Below, in pieces: positions 15,558-24,994 of a stretch of DNA of 64,000 bases. Where the stretch lies: NCBI GenBank assembly GCA_964493785.1, contig CAZBPM010000005.1, positions 62,001 to 126,000 of the forward strand, in the 5' to 3' direction. Both the position numbers and the translations under genes were made by a program. The stretch comes from Hyphomicrobium_A sp964493785 (lineage in GTDB: Bacteria > Pseudomonadota > Alphaproteobacteria > Rhizobiales > Hyphomicrobiaceae). The notes below the pieces were generated by a model, which was given only the letters and a program-made list of their open reading frames with translations, was not told where the DNA came from and did no database searches. The first letter of the stretch is position 1. Each line of letters begins with the position of its first letter.

Positions 15558-18302
15558 TTAGTTGGGCAGCAGCCCGCGGATTTTCGCTGCGAGCGCGTCT
15601 ACGGTGAACGGCTTGCCGAGAATTTGCATGCCGTCACCCAGAAACTCGGCTCGATTGGTTGCCTTCTCCGCATAGCCCGTGATGAACAGCACCTTGAGAT
15701 CAGGTCGGTACTGTCGTCCGAGTTCTGCGAGCTGCCTGCCGTTCATGTTTGGCAGGCCGACATCTGTCAAAAGCAGATCGATGCGGCGATCGGATTGGAG
15801 AAAGGGTATAGCCGAGGACGCGTCTGGGCAGGCGAAGTAGGAGTAGCCCAGATCCCTTAGAAGCTCGGTCACGGTAAAGCGTACCGACTCGTCGTCTTCT
15901 ACGACGAGAATAATCTCGCCCTTTCCTCTAAGAAGTGTCCCACCTTTCGTCTCCACAGGCGCGTCGTCGGCAGACAAGGCACGCCGAAGGTAGATGCTGA
16001 CGGTGGTTCCCCTCCCGACCGTACTTGCGATACGGATGTGGCCTCCCGACTGCTTCACAAAACCATAGATCATCGACAGGCCGAGCCCGGTGCCCTGACC
16101 AATGGGCTTCGTCGTGAAGAACGGCTCGAACGCCTTGGCGATGACGTCCGGCGTCATGCCCACGCCCGTGTCAGATACCGAGACGATGACGTAGTCGCCG
16201 GTCGCAATCTCGATCCCGTGCGCGCTCGTGGCATCCTCAATCTGAGCGTTGGCCGTTTTGATGCGTAGCGTCCCGGCTTCGGGCATCGCATCTCTCGCGT
16301 TGAGAGCAAGATTGAGAAGTGCATTCTCGAACTGGTTGGCGTCGGTAAATGCGGGCCACAGTTCAGGATCCAGATCCAGCTCAAGCGCAACGTTCTCACC
16401 GAGCGGACGGCGGACGATCTCCTCAATTCCGGAAATTAGCCTGTTGACGTGTTGCGGCTTCACATCGAGCGACTGGCGGCGTGCAAAGGCGAGCAAGCTG
16501 TGTGTGAGTGCTGCCGCACGGTTGGCGGAGCTGATTCCAGCAACGATGAAATCGTCCAGTCCATCAGTGCGACCGGCTTTTATTCGCCGCTGAATGAGGC
16601 CGAGCGAAGCGATGACACCCGTCAACATATTGTTGAAGTCGTGCGCAATGCCTCCGGTGAGCTGGCCGACAGCTTCCATTTTGTGGGACTGCCGAAGCTG
16701 GTCCTCGGCGCGGGCGAGGGATTCTTCACGTCTAAGCTGTTCGGTGACATCGCGGGCGACGTAGTATATCAGCCCGCTCTGAGACACGGCGTTCCAAGCC
16801 ATGGACCGGTAGTCGCCCTGACGCGTTCGCAAGCGCGTCTGGAAACTCGCGCTGGCTCCCTCGCTGGCTTCGAGTTGCATTCGTCCGTGTTCATTATCAT
16901 CGGGATGCTGCAGCCACTGCGACGTGCGACCGACGATCTCATCGGGCCGCCAGCCCAACACGCGTGTCCATGCCGGATTGACGCTCAGCCACACGCCGCC
17001 GGCGTCTGAGATCCCAAGCAGATCCCTGGACAACTGCCATATGCCGTCTCGCTCGCGGGTGCGTGCTTCGACACGTGTCTCCAACGTATCGTTTAGCGTA
17101 CGCAGGCTCTCCTCGATGCGCTTTGAGTTCGTCACGTCGTAGATGACGCCGCTGAAGCGAAGCCCAGCGGTCTCCGCGTCGCGCAGGTATTCACCGCGTT
17201 TTACGAGCCAGCGTACTTCCCCCGTATCGGGTCGCACGATGCGCAACTCCGCATGGGCATTGCCTGCCATTATCGGAGCTGGGTCTATGAGAAGTGGGTC
17301 GCCAGCGTGCACGGCGGAATTGATCGTATGCACGGGAAGGTCGCGAGCCGTCTGCAAACCCAGGAGCATGCAGAACTGAGGGGAAACTGTCGCCGTTCCA
17401 AACCCGTCGATGTACTCAAATGTGCCGATGCCGCCCGCCGACTGGGCAATACGTAGCCGCTCTTCGCCGAGCCGCTGCTCGGTAATATCGACCAGGACGC
17501 CGTTGAACCTTACAGGCTGATCGTCCTGATCGTATTGGCAGCGACCCCGCGCATGAACCCACCTGACGGAATGATTGGGCAGGATGATGCGGAACTCTTT
17601 GGAGAAGACCTCTGCCCCGCGCAGAATGCCACCGATGGCCAAGCGTACGCGTGCCTGATCGTCCGGGTGAATGATCGAGAAGAACACGTCAGGGCGGACA
17701 CCGGCTTCGGCCACTTCGGTGCGAATGCCATAGAGAGTGGCAAACCGTGAATCACCAACGATCAGGTTCTTGGCGATATCCCAGTCCCACGCTGCGGCAG
17801 CGCCGCTGAGTGAAAGGGTGAGCCGCAGGCGCTCATTGGCCTCGTCCAGTCGACACTGGATGGCGCGCAGCTCTTCCTCTGCGGAAATCCTGCGCTTGTC
17901 CGCCGTTGTGTCCCTGTGGAATGCGACGACGAACTGCCGGTTTTGCCCGACGCCGGACGTAAGAGTGATACTGCTGCAATAGGAGGAGCCGTCCTTGGCA
18001 TAATTGATCAGCTCGGCGCTGAAAGATTGTCTCTTGTTCAGCGCAGCAGTCAGTTCCAACGCCGTCGCGGGATCAGTGTCCGAGCCGAAGAGAATGCTAA
18101 AAGGCTGCCCGATAACTTCCTCGGATCGATAGCCGGTCAGAGCGGCGAAAGCTTGATTGGCAAAAATGAGCGACGTTTCGCCTGTGCCGACCCGAAACAC
18201 GGACAGCGCGAGCGGGGTATCAGCAATGGCTTGGAACAGCGGCCCAGCGGCGGACAAGAATTCGCGCACGCCCTCCGTCTCGCCTTTCTTCGCCTTGTCC
18301 AT
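15558..18302 (-). CDS. Multi-PAS hybrid histidine kinase with C-terminal receiver
   Basis: 914 residues from the ATG at 18302 (the longer frame to 18383 overlaps cheC). About four PAS domains (roughly 20-137, 165-282, 285-395, 420-535), a HisKA helix with GGIAHDFNNMLTG, an HATPase_c domain, and a receiver domain with LLTDVGLPNMNG. No transmembrane segment. The first PAS resembles LOV domains (GQPFSILFG, NYAKDGSSY), but the photoactive Cys position of GRNCRFLQ is not Cys. It is the last gene of the Che operon, 31 bases after cheC, so it may feed the Che pathway or take phosphate signals from it. Confidence 0.88.
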   Translation of the reverse strand: MDKAKKGETEGVREFLSAAGPLFQAIADTPLALSVFRVGTGETSLIFANQAFAALTGYRSEEVIGQPFSILFGSDTDPATALELTAALNKRQSFSAELINYAKDGSSYCSSITLTSGVGQNRQFVVAFHRDTTADKRRISAEEELRAIQCRLDEANERLRLTLSLSGAAAAWDWDIAKNLIVGDSRFATLYGIRTEVAEAGVRPDVFFSIIHPDDQARVRLAIGGILRGAEVFSKEFRIILPNHSVRWVHARGRCQYDQDDQPVRFNGVLVDITEQRLGEERLRIAQSAGGIGTFEYIDGFGTATVSPQFCMLLGLQTARDLPVHTINSAVHAGDPLLIDPAPIMAGNAHAELRIVRPDTGEVRWLVKRGEYLRDAETAGLRFSGVIYDVTNSKRIEESLRTLNDTLETRVEARTRERDGIWQLSRDLLGISDAGGVWLSVNPAWTRVLGWRPDEIVGRTSQWLQHPDDNEHGRMQLEASEGASASFQTRLRTRQGDYRSMAWNAVSQSGLIYYVARDVTEQLRREESLARAEDQLRQSHKMEAVGQLTGGIAHDFNNMLTGVIASLGLIQRRIKAGRTDGLDDFIVAGISSANRAAALTHSLLAFARRQSLDVKPQHVNRLISGIEEIVRRPLGENVALELDLDPELWPAFTDANQFENALLNLALNARDAMPEAGTLRIKTANAQIEDATSAHGIEIATGDYVIVSVSDTGVGMTPDVIAKAFEPFFTTKPIGQGTGLGLSMIYGFVKQSGGHIRIASTVGRGTTVSIYLRRALSADDAPVETKGGTLLRGKGEIILVVEDDESVRFTVTELLRDLGYSYFACPDASSAIPFLQSDRRIDLLLTDVGLPNMNGRQLAELGRQYRPDLKVLFITGYAEKATNRAEFLGDGMQILGKPFTVDALAAKIRGLLPN

Positions 18303-18333
18303 AAGCGCTTCGCTTCGCCTCTTTACGCCGACG

Positions 18334-19011
18334 CTACGTGGGTGACACGCGGTTTTCGGGGTTGTCATCCATGACGGAGGCAATGAACTCGTTGAGGAGC
18401 ACCCTCAAATTCTCGAGCGAGGGCATGTCCATGAGCATTGCGATATAGCCCCTGACGTCGAGGTCCAGGATCGAGAAGTTGATGTATAGGAAGAGCACCA
18501 GCCCGCCATCGGTCGACTTCTCGTCCAGCTCGAACAGATGCGATCCGGAACCACGCACGACCTTGGGTAGCGATACCGCAAGAGATTGATGCAGTATGTT
18601 GCCCATCGTCGCCAGGCAACCGTTGAGGATGACATTGCCGGTCTCGGCCAGAGCCTCCTCCTCAATGTCCGTTGCCTCCACGGCGGGGTCGGAGCCGACA
18701 ATGGCGCGGATCAGTTGGAGGCTCTTTGCCTGCGGAAATATGAGCATCGCGCGGCCCGAGAATGCCCCGGCGAATTCCTGCTGCACGGCTACCAGGTTCT
18801 TGCCCTCGCGTTCGGCGATGAGCGCGCTGGCGGTCTTTCGGCTGACGACTTCGACGGACGGCACTGACAGCAGAACCTGCTGCCCGACCATTTTTCGTAA
18901 GCTGGCGGCGGCGCGGCTGACACCAATATTCGCGAGCTCGGCTAGAGCATCGCGCTCTAGTTCGGTCAGCGTAATAGCGTCCTGTCCTCCAAAGTCAGCT
19001 CGCAAGGGCAT
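18334..19011 (-). CDS. cheC: CheY-P phosphatase CheC
   Basis: 225 residues. Two CheC-type catalytic helices are visible, each with the E-x2-N pair: ELANIGVSRAAASL near the N-terminus and ETGNVILNGCLATMGNIL in the middle. CheC hydrolyses phosphorylated CheY, ending the signal. The gene overlaps the preceding cheY by one base (TGATG) and is followed by the hybrid kinase. No CheD gene, the usual CheC partner, is present in the operon. Confidence 0.87.
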   Translation of the reverse strand: MPLRADFGGQDAITLTELERDALAELANIGVSRAAASLRKMVGQQVLLSVPSVEVVSRKTASALIAEREGKNLVAVQQEFAGAFSGRAMLIFPQAKSLQLIRAIVGSDPAVEATDIEEEALAETGNVILNGCLATMGNILHQSLAVSLPKVVRGSGSHLFELDEKSTDGGLVLFLYINFSILDLDVRGYIAMLMDMPSLENLRVLLNEFIASVMDDNPENRVSPT

Positions 19012-19394
19012 CAGGATTTTTCGCCATTCAATTTCTGCGCCGCCTCCGCGAGAAAGTCCTGCAGGCCTTCCTGCGTAACGGGCTTTGCAACAAACACGGC
19101 TCCGACAGCCTTCGCAGAGTCGATAACTTCGTTCTGAATATTTGCGGTGATCAAAGCTATCGGTAGATGCGGATGGGCTTGGCGCAGCTCTCCTGCGAGC
19201 TCCACTCCGTTCTTGCCCGGCATGTTGAAGTCCAGAAGCGCCACGTCGATACGGCGGCTTGAAAGCAGCTCAAGTGCTTCGTCCGCGCTGCCAGCTTCAA
19301 CTCGCTCCCAATCCGGCTGCAAAGCCGTTATGGCCTTACTGGCCACTATGCGGGCCAATTTGCTATCATCCACGATCAAGATCGTAGTTTTCAT
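19011..19394 (-). CDS. cheY: CheY-like response regulator
   Basis: 127 residues, a stand-alone receiver: acidic pair in IVDDSKLAR, phospho-acceptor in ALLDFNMPGKNG, switch Thr in LITANIQ and lysine in FVAKPVTQEG. The start at 19394 directly abuts the stop of the STAS gene. As the only single-domain receiver in the operon, it is the natural CheA substrate, dephosphorylated by CheC. Whether it acts on flagella or another output cannot be told; no flagellar genes are nearby. Confidence 0.9.
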   Translation of the reverse strand: MKTTILIVDDSKLARIVASKAITALQPDWERVEAGSADEALELLSSRRIDVALLDFNMPGKNGVELAGELRQAHPHLPIALITANIQNEVIDSAKAVGAVFVAKPVTQEGLQDFLAEAAQKLNGEKS

Positions 19395-19673
19395 TCATAG
19401 CTCCGCGGTGTCGTTGGGCCGTAGCGGGGACGCACCGCGTCCCTTTAGAATCGGTATCAACCATGTCCTTACGAAGCTGTCACGCGGCGATCCCAGAATG
19501 CTTGGCTTAAAGCTCAATAATATCTGCAGGACTGCGCCGTGCAGGTGCAGGACTTCCGTAAGATCCACGCTATTCAACCCGGATTGCTCCAGGGCGTTAA
19601 CGAGCGCCTCCACGTCCTCGACGCCGCTGTCTCCGCTCATGACGATCACCCCGTCTTGCAGCGTTATGCTCAT
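19395..19673 (-). CDS. STAS-domain protein in Che operon
   Basis: 92 residues matching a small STAS fold (anti-sigma-antagonist/MlaB type) with LNSVDLTEVLHLHGAVLQILLSF. In phospho-regulated STAS proteins the loop reads D-S/T-x-G-L; the aligned pair is H-G here, so serine phosphorylation at the usual place is not possible. The start overlaps the cheA stop (ATGA) and the stop abuts cheY. A structural or docking role in the array is inferred; function unknown. Confidence 0.75.
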   Translation of the reverse strand: MSITLQDGVIVMSGDSGVEDVEALVNALEQSGLNSVDLTEVLHLHGAVLQILLSFKPSILGSPRDSFVRTWLIPILKGRGASPLRPNDTAEL

Positions 19674-21631
19674 CCGAGGAGCTCCGGAATATCAAGGACA
19701 AGCATCACTCTTCCATCTCCGAGGAGGGCGGAGCCGACGACCCCGGGCATACCGGACAGCAGGCCTGTCATTGGCCGAAGCAGTACGTCGAGGCGTTCGC
19801 GGACGCCGTCGACCTCGACCCCTACCCTTTGCCCGCCGGAGCTGACCACCAGGACCTTAGCTGAGCCCCCTCGCCGGTCTTCGCCTGGCAATCGCAGCAG
19901 CTCCGACAACCTGACTAAGGGCAGCGTCGTACTCCGCAGAACGAATGCCTCGCCGTCCCGGATGGCGTGGATGCACTCGGAGGGCACCCGGCAGGTCTCC
20001 GCCACGACGTCTATCGGGATGCCGAAACTTTCCTTGCCGACGTCTACAGTCACGATTGTGGACATGACGATGGCCTGGGGCAATGCCATCTGAATCGTTG
20101 TGCCGGATCCGAGCTTACTGTCCACCGTGACGCGGCCACCGAGGCCCATGATGGTCGTCCGCACGGAGTCCATTCCGACCCCGCGGCCGGAGATGTCCGA
20201 AACGGTGCGCGCCGTCGAGAAGCCCGGCATAAAGATCAGGTCGGCCGCTGCCGCGTCATCGAGCGCATCAATCGCAGCGTCGCTCAGAACCGATTTTTGC
20301 TTAGCTGCTCGGCGGACTGCCGCAAGGTCGATGCCCGCGCCGTCGTCGGTAACCGTAATTATGATCTGGTCTCCGTGCTGCCGGGCTTCCAACGAAATCT
20401 GGCCGCGCGCCGACTTTCCCGCGGCTTGTCGGGCCTGCCCACTCTCGACACCATGGTCAAGCGCGTTACGTAAAACGTGCAACAGGGGCTCGAAGATGCC
20501 ATCGACAATTGTTTTGTCAGCTTCGGTGCCGTTGTCTTTTATTTGAAGGTCGACGTCTTTTCCGAGCTTCGCCGCGGTCTCGCGCATCCAGCGGGGGAAG
20601 CGGCCGAAGGTCTTGGCCAAGGGCGTCATGCGCATCCGCATGATGGTCCGGTGCATATCTCCTGTCAGGCGTTCGAGCCCAGCCACGCCCGCCGCAAGGG
20701 CATGGGCTACTGGCGAACCCGTGGCCATTGCGGAGACATGGCCCAAGCTGTTTTTTGCAACGATCAGCTCGCCCACCAGATCGACAAGCGCGTCGAGGCG
20801 TTCAGCATCGACTCGAACGGTACGCTGGCTGGTCTCGGCTGCCAGTGCGGGTTCGTACAAAGTACGTGAGGCCTCTCCGGCTGGGGAGAGGGTTGGCCGG
20901 ATGTCTTCAGCGACGGCAACCTGATCCAAGACGGGGGAGAGTGCCCGCTTGATTTCTTCAATGGGAGCGAGGCTAATCGCCTCGATGAGAAGGTTGCAGC
21001 TGTATGCGTCGTAAGCGCCAGCGGCCCGCTGCGACAGCTGCGATACCGCGAGGCCAGCAAGCTCGGGTATCGCGCGCACGAGAAGCAGAGGGTCCTCTCC
21101 TAGCAGGAAGCTCTCTTCGTCGGGCACGTATCTTATGGCCGCGACAGGCCCGGAAGAGGAGGGCAGAGCGGCGATAATTTCGCGATGGCGGGTAGTGAAA
21201 TCAGCGAGCCAGTCACTCGGAACAGCGATCTCCGGAGGCATCCCGTCGGCTCGTTGCGAAGCGAGAAGCGCTTCAGTTATGGCGCGGGCTTCTTGCTCGG
21301 CTCCGGCGGGCAGCACCTCTGTGCGTGCAATCTCTTCGATCCATCGTTCGCTGGCATCAATGCACGCGAGCAGCGCATCCATCATTGCCGCATTGGCAAT
21401 GACCTTCTTGGATCGTATTGCCCCCAGCAGATCTTCAGCGGTGTGCAGCACATGCCCCATGGGAGTGAAGTCGAAAAGAGCTACGGAACCCTTGAGAGTG
21501 TGGACTGCCCTGAAGAGTGAGTCCACGTGTGCGCGGTCCTCAGCATCCCGCCTAAGCGCTGCGAGATCGCCGGTGGCCTGCTCGACGAGTTCTCGGCCTT
21601 CAATCAGGAATTGCTCGAGAAGCTCGTCCAT
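19670..21631 (-). CDS. cheA: Chemotaxis histidine kinase CheA
   Basis: 653 residues. P1 Hpt domain with the phospho-accepting H44 in AVHTLKGSVALF; a stretch without a clear P2; P3 dimerisation (ERLDALVDLVGELIVAKNSLG); HATPase with HVLRNALDHGVE, DDGAGIDL and GRGVGMDSVR; and a C-terminal CheW-like P5. It autophosphorylates at the receptor array and hands phosphate to CheY and CheB. Its ATG at 21631 follows the cheR stop with no gap (TAGATG). Confidence 0.95.
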   Translation of the reverse strand: MDELLEQFLIEGRELVEQATGDLAALRRDAEDRAHVDSLFRAVHTLKGSVALFDFTPMGHVLHTAEDLLGAIRSKKVIANAAMMDALLACIDASERWIEEIARTEVLPAGAEQEARAITEALLASQRADGMPPEIAVPSDWLADFTTRHREIIAALPSSSGPVAAIRYVPDEESFLLGEDPLLLVRAIPELAGLAVSQLSQRAAGAYDAYSCNLLIEAISLAPIEEIKRALSPVLDQVAVAEDIRPTLSPAGEASRTLYEPALAAETSQRTVRVDAERLDALVDLVGELIVAKNSLGHVSAMATGSPVAHALAAGVAGLERLTGDMHRTIMRMRMTPLAKTFGRFPRWMRETAAKLGKDVDLQIKDNGTEADKTIVDGIFEPLLHVLRNALDHGVESGQARQAAGKSARGQISLEARQHGDQIIITVTDDGAGIDLAAVRRAAKQKSVLSDAAIDALDDAAAADLIFMPGFSTARTVSDISGRGVGMDSVRTTIMGLGGRVTVDSKLGSGTTIQMALPQAIVMSTIVTVDVGKESFGIPIDVVAETCRVPSECIHAIRDGEAFVLRSTTLPLVRLSELLRLPGEDRRGGSAKVLVVSSGGQRVGVEVDGVRERLDVLLRPMTGLLSGMPGVVGSALLGDGRVMLVLDIPELLG

Positions 21632-22471
21632 CTACTTTTCCGGCCGTTGATAAACGATCGCGTCCTCGAAACGACGCACAGCGAAGCGCTCAGAAATACG
21701 TCCCATGGACTCACTGTGGCCCAGGCAGATGAAGCCGCCCCGCTTCAGCGTCGTATAGAGGTTGTTCGCCGCTGCCAGCCGCGAAGCGTCATCGAAATAG
21801 ATCAAGACGTTGCGGCAAAAGATAATGTCGAATTGACCGTGCCGAGACATCATTGCCGGGTCCATCAAATTCACCTGAGTGAACTTTATCGACTCGCGAA
21901 GGTCCTGAATGATCCGTTGCCGGTCGCCAACCTTCTCGAAATAGCGGTCAATAAGGTCCTGCGGCAGACGCGAAATGGCACGTTCGCGGTACGATCCCGT
22001 GCTGGCTTCCGATAGGGCTCTGGTGTCGATGTCTGACCCGACAATTTCAATATTGTACGCATCGACCAGCGCCCAGTTTTCCAGCAGCCACATGGCGATG
22101 GAATAGGGTTCTTCCCCCGTCGAGCAGGGCACCGACCAGATACGCACGAGATCGCCTGGGGTTCGCTTATCGATGATCTCCGGCAGCAGTGAGCGGCTAA
22201 GGCACCGCAGCTGGTTCTCTTCGCGGTAGAAGTATGTCTCGTTGACCGTGAAACTATTAATGAGCTCTTCTGCTTCTCGACCACCCCCGAGCACCAAAGA
22301 GAGGTAGGCAGGAAAATGCTGGACCTTGACTGCTGCCATTCGATCCAGAACTCGCCGCTCAATGTAGAAGCGCTTGCTTTCGCCATACAGAAGGCCAGTG
22401 CGGCTGTACAGGAAGTCACAGAAGCGAGCCAATTCCGCGGCTGTGAGCGGAGGGATGGAAGGCTTGCTCAT
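21632..22471 (-). CDS. cheR: Chemoreceptor methyltransferase CheR
   Basis: About 279 residues from ATG 22471, which overlaps the cheB stop as ATGA; an in-frame ATG at 22480 would add three residues. It has the N-terminal helical CheR domain and the SAM-binding domain (RIWSVPCSTGEEPYSIAM, FDIIFCRNVLIYFD, GGFICLGHSES). It methylates glutamates of the receptor, here probably the soluble receptor of the same operon. Confidence 0.94.
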   Translation of the reverse strand: MSKPSIPPLTAAELARFCDFLYSRTGLLYGESKRFYIERRVLDRMAAVKVQHFPAYLSLVLGGGREAEELINSFTVNETYFYREENQLRCLSRSLLPEIIDKRTPGDLVRIWSVPCSTGEEPYSIAMWLLENWALVDAYNIEIVGSDIDTRALSEASTGSYRERAISRLPQDLIDRYFEKVGDRQRIIQDLRESIKFTQVNLMDPAMMSRHGQFDIIFCRNVLIYFDDASRLAAANNLYTTLKRGGFICLGHSESMGRISERFAVRRFEDAIVYQRPEK

Positions 22472-23571
22472 CGAGACCATTCCGACAAGCGGGCAGCAAT
22501 TTGGTTCAGCGGAGCGACGACTTCCGCTCCGCCGGCCTTTACCAGCTCGCCCGGCATGCCCCAGACGACGGCGGTATCCTCAGACTCGGCGATCGTGCGA
22601 CCGCCCTCGGCGTGAACTTCCGCCATCGCGGCCGCGCCATCGTTACCCATGCCCGTCAGAAGCACACCGACGAGCCGCGGGGCGCCGAGATGCTGCATCG
22701 CGGTTCTCACTAGACGATCTACGCTTGGATGCCAGCGGTGCTCGGAGAGAGGAGGGGCCGCCATGACGACTGGCGTGTCACCACGCCGGCCGACGATGAT
22801 GTCGGCATCGCCTTTGCCGATATAAACGTGCCCTGGTTGCATTGGCGAAGGTCGAACGACCTCCTCAACCGACAGCATGCACTGCCGGTCCAAACGCCGC
22901 GCCAGAGGTCCGGTAAACGAGGCGGGCATGTGCTGCGCCACAAGGATGGGCCACGGAAACGACGCGGGGAGTGGCGATAGTATCGCATCGAGTGCAGGTG
23001 GCCCCCCGGTCGAGGAGCCCACGACCACCACGGCTTCCAGGGGACCCGGTCTGTGACTGACAGCTGCCTCCGGACTGGGAGTGTCGAGCTGGCGCCGCGA
23101 GAGAGCGGGCGGCCGCGAAAGTTCGAGAGCTGCCGTCTTTAGTCGTACGCGCTCGGCCAATCGATGCGTTGTCCGTACGCGCACTCGGGAAGCTGCTCGC
23201 ACCTTCTCGATCAGCGTCGGGGCGAGATCATCAATGGCCAAGGAAATTGCGCCGGCCGGTTTAGCGATGAAGTCGATGGCGCCGAGCTGCATCGCCTCAA
23301 AGGTCTCGTCGGCGCCTTCCGCAGTGAGTGACGACACCATGATGACCCTGGAGGGCCGCTCGGTCATGATCCTGTCGAGACATGCCAGCCCGTCCATCTT
23401 AGGCATGTGGATGTCGAGGGTTATGACATCGGGCTGGAACTTGTGGAGCATTGCAAGGCACTCCACGCCGTCGCGCGCAATCTCCACTTGGAAGTCGTTC
23501 TGCGATCGCAGGACATTGCCAAGAAGCCGCCGCATGAGCGCGGAATCATCGACGACGAGTATCTTGATCAC
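22468..23571 (-). CDS. cheB: Chemoreceptor methylesterase/deamidase CheB
   Basis: 367 residues: an N-terminal receiver (VVDDSALMRR, VITLDIHMPKMDG, FIAKPAG) and a C-terminal esterase with the serine in VVVGSSTGGPPALD, the histidine in AQHMPASFT and the aspartate in LLTGMGNDGAAAM. It removes receptor methyl groups when phosphorylated by CheA. It overlaps cheW by four bases (ATGA) at its start and cheR at its end. Confidence 0.95.
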   Translation of the reverse strand: MIKILVVDDSALMRRLLGNVLRSQNDFQVEIARDGVECLAMLHKFQPDVITLDIHMPKMDGLACLDRIMTERPSRVIMVSSLTAEGADETFEAMQLGAIDFIAKPAGAISLAIDDLAPTLIEKVRAASRVRVRTTHRLAERVRLKTAALELSRPPALSRRQLDTPSPEAAVSHRPGPLEAVVVVGSSTGGPPALDAILSPLPASFPWPILVAQHMPASFTGPLARRLDRQCMLSVEEVVRPSPMQPGHVYIGKGDADIIVGRRGDTPVVMAAPPLSEHRWHPSVDRLVRTAMQHLGAPRLVGVLLTGMGNDGAAAMAEVHAEGGRTIAESEDTAVVWGMPGELVKAGGAEVVAPLNQIAARLSEWSR

Positions 23572-24992
23572 GGTGGTGTCGCGCCCTCGGTGCTCTTGCC
23601 GAGCGTCGCCACTACATCACGCTCGGCCCGGTCGAGGAGCGCCTTGGGATCGACCAGCAAAATCATGTGCCCGTTTCGCTCGCTGGTCGCTATTCGGTCG
23701 ATGATGGAGCTGCTGTCGGCACTGAATTCGGGCGCGGGGGCAATCTCACCGGCTGTTAACGTCAACACTTCCGATACGCTATCGACAAGGAAGCCGGCCT
23801 GCAGCGCGTCGATGGTGACGACGATCACTCTCTGTCTGGTCTGGTCGCCAGCTCCCGGAATGGCGAAGCGATGCCGCTGATCGATGATCGGAAGTGCCTT
23901 TCCGCGCAGGCTCATGAGACCTTTCACAAACTTCGGTGCGCGTGGCACCCGCGTCAAACTTTGCGGACAACGCACGATCTCGTCGATCGATCCAATGGGA
24001 AGTCCGAACGTTTCATCGCCGAGCTGGAATATGATGAATTGCTCTGTCGCTTCCGCGGTCTGGTCGATGTCAGACATATCCGGAACCTTCGCCTCGGCCT
24101 GCGCAAGTACGCGGGCAATTGTCTCGGGATCGAATAGTTTCGTGCCAGTCAGAATCGACACCAGCCGGTTATCATCTCCAAGCCGGCAGATCGCGTCTAT
24201 CTGCGCTTCCCCCTTTGCCCGCGTCAGTACCGGCGGGACAGGGTCGAGCGCAGCGGGAGCGACACGCACGATGTCACGTATGCCGTCGACTACGAGGCCA
24301 ACCAGTTCGCCCGCCAGCCGCATCAGCAGAACACGCGAGGATATTCCCGTGTGCCCATCGTGCGGGAAACCGAGTAGGACGCGCGCCGACACGAGAGGTA
24401 CCAGAGCGCCATCGACATCCGCGACGCCTAGCATCGCCTCGTCGGTTCGCGGCACGCTTGTCACTGCTTCCGGTGCCAAGGTGACGCTCACGACCTCTTC
24501 GATGGGAAGTGCGTACTCCTGCGCCGCCACGCTGAATGCGACAAAAATTCGCTCCGGGGCAGGTGCATTGACAGGCGCAAGTGGTTCGATCCCGATCTCA
24601 GCCGCCTTGCGCTCCGGCCGCGCGGTGGTGCGGACCATTTGGCCAAGGACATCGTCCAGTGCGATGAGCCGCGCGTCCGATGCCGTTGACAGCGCTGCGA
24701 CCTCGTCCACGAGCAGGCCAACCGGCGCCTTGCCTCTGACCACCACCACTCTGGTAGATCTAGACTGGCTCGACGACGCAGTGCCAAGCAGCCCGCTCAG
24801 ACTGACGACCGGCAGCACGGTCCCGCGCATATTCGCCACGCCGAGCAGGTTTTCAGGACCGTTGGGGACGCGCGTAAGCAGTGGCGGACGAATAATCTCC
24901 ATGACTTCGGTCGCTGGCAACGCCAGCTTTTCGCCGCCAACTGTGAAGACGAGGACTTCGTCGCTCTGTGGCAGGGCGGGTTGCTCGGACAT
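23568..24992 (-). CDS. cheW: Triple-domain CheW scaffold protein
   Basis: 474 residues, three times the usual CheW length. Three CheW domains follow one another (about 10-140, 150-290, 310-455), each with the pattern LPIxxVxEI..P..TxVP..P....GLxxLRGxxLPVVxL, seen as LLGVANMRGTVLPVVSL, MLGVADVDGALVPLVSA and VKGLMSLRGKALPIIDQ. CheW links receptors to CheA; a three-domain form could crosslink the array. It begins two bases after the receptor gene ends. Confidence 0.92.
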   Translation of the reverse strand: MSEQPALPQSDEVLVFTVGGEKLALPATEVMEIIRPPLLTRVPNGPENLLGVANMRGTVLPVVSLSGLLGTASSSQSRSTRVVVVRGKAPVGLLVDEVAALSTASDARLIALDDVLGQMVRTTARPERKAAEIGIEPLAPVNAPAPERIFVAFSVAAQEYALPIEEVVSVTLAPEAVTSVPRTDEAMLGVADVDGALVPLVSARVLLGFPHDGHTGISSRVLLMRLAGELVGLVVDGIRDIVRVAPAALDPVPPVLTRAKGEAQIDAICRLGDDNRLVSILTGTKLFDPETIARVLAQAEAKVPDMSDIDQTAEATEQFIIFQLGDETFGLPIGSIDEIVRCPQSLTRVPRAPKFVKGLMSLRGKALPIIDQRHRFAIPGAGDQTRQRVIVVTIDALQAGFLVDSVSEVLTLTAGEIAPAPEFSADSSSIIDRIATSERNGHMILLVDPKALLDRAERDVVATLGKSTEGATPP

Positions 24993-24994
24993 TG

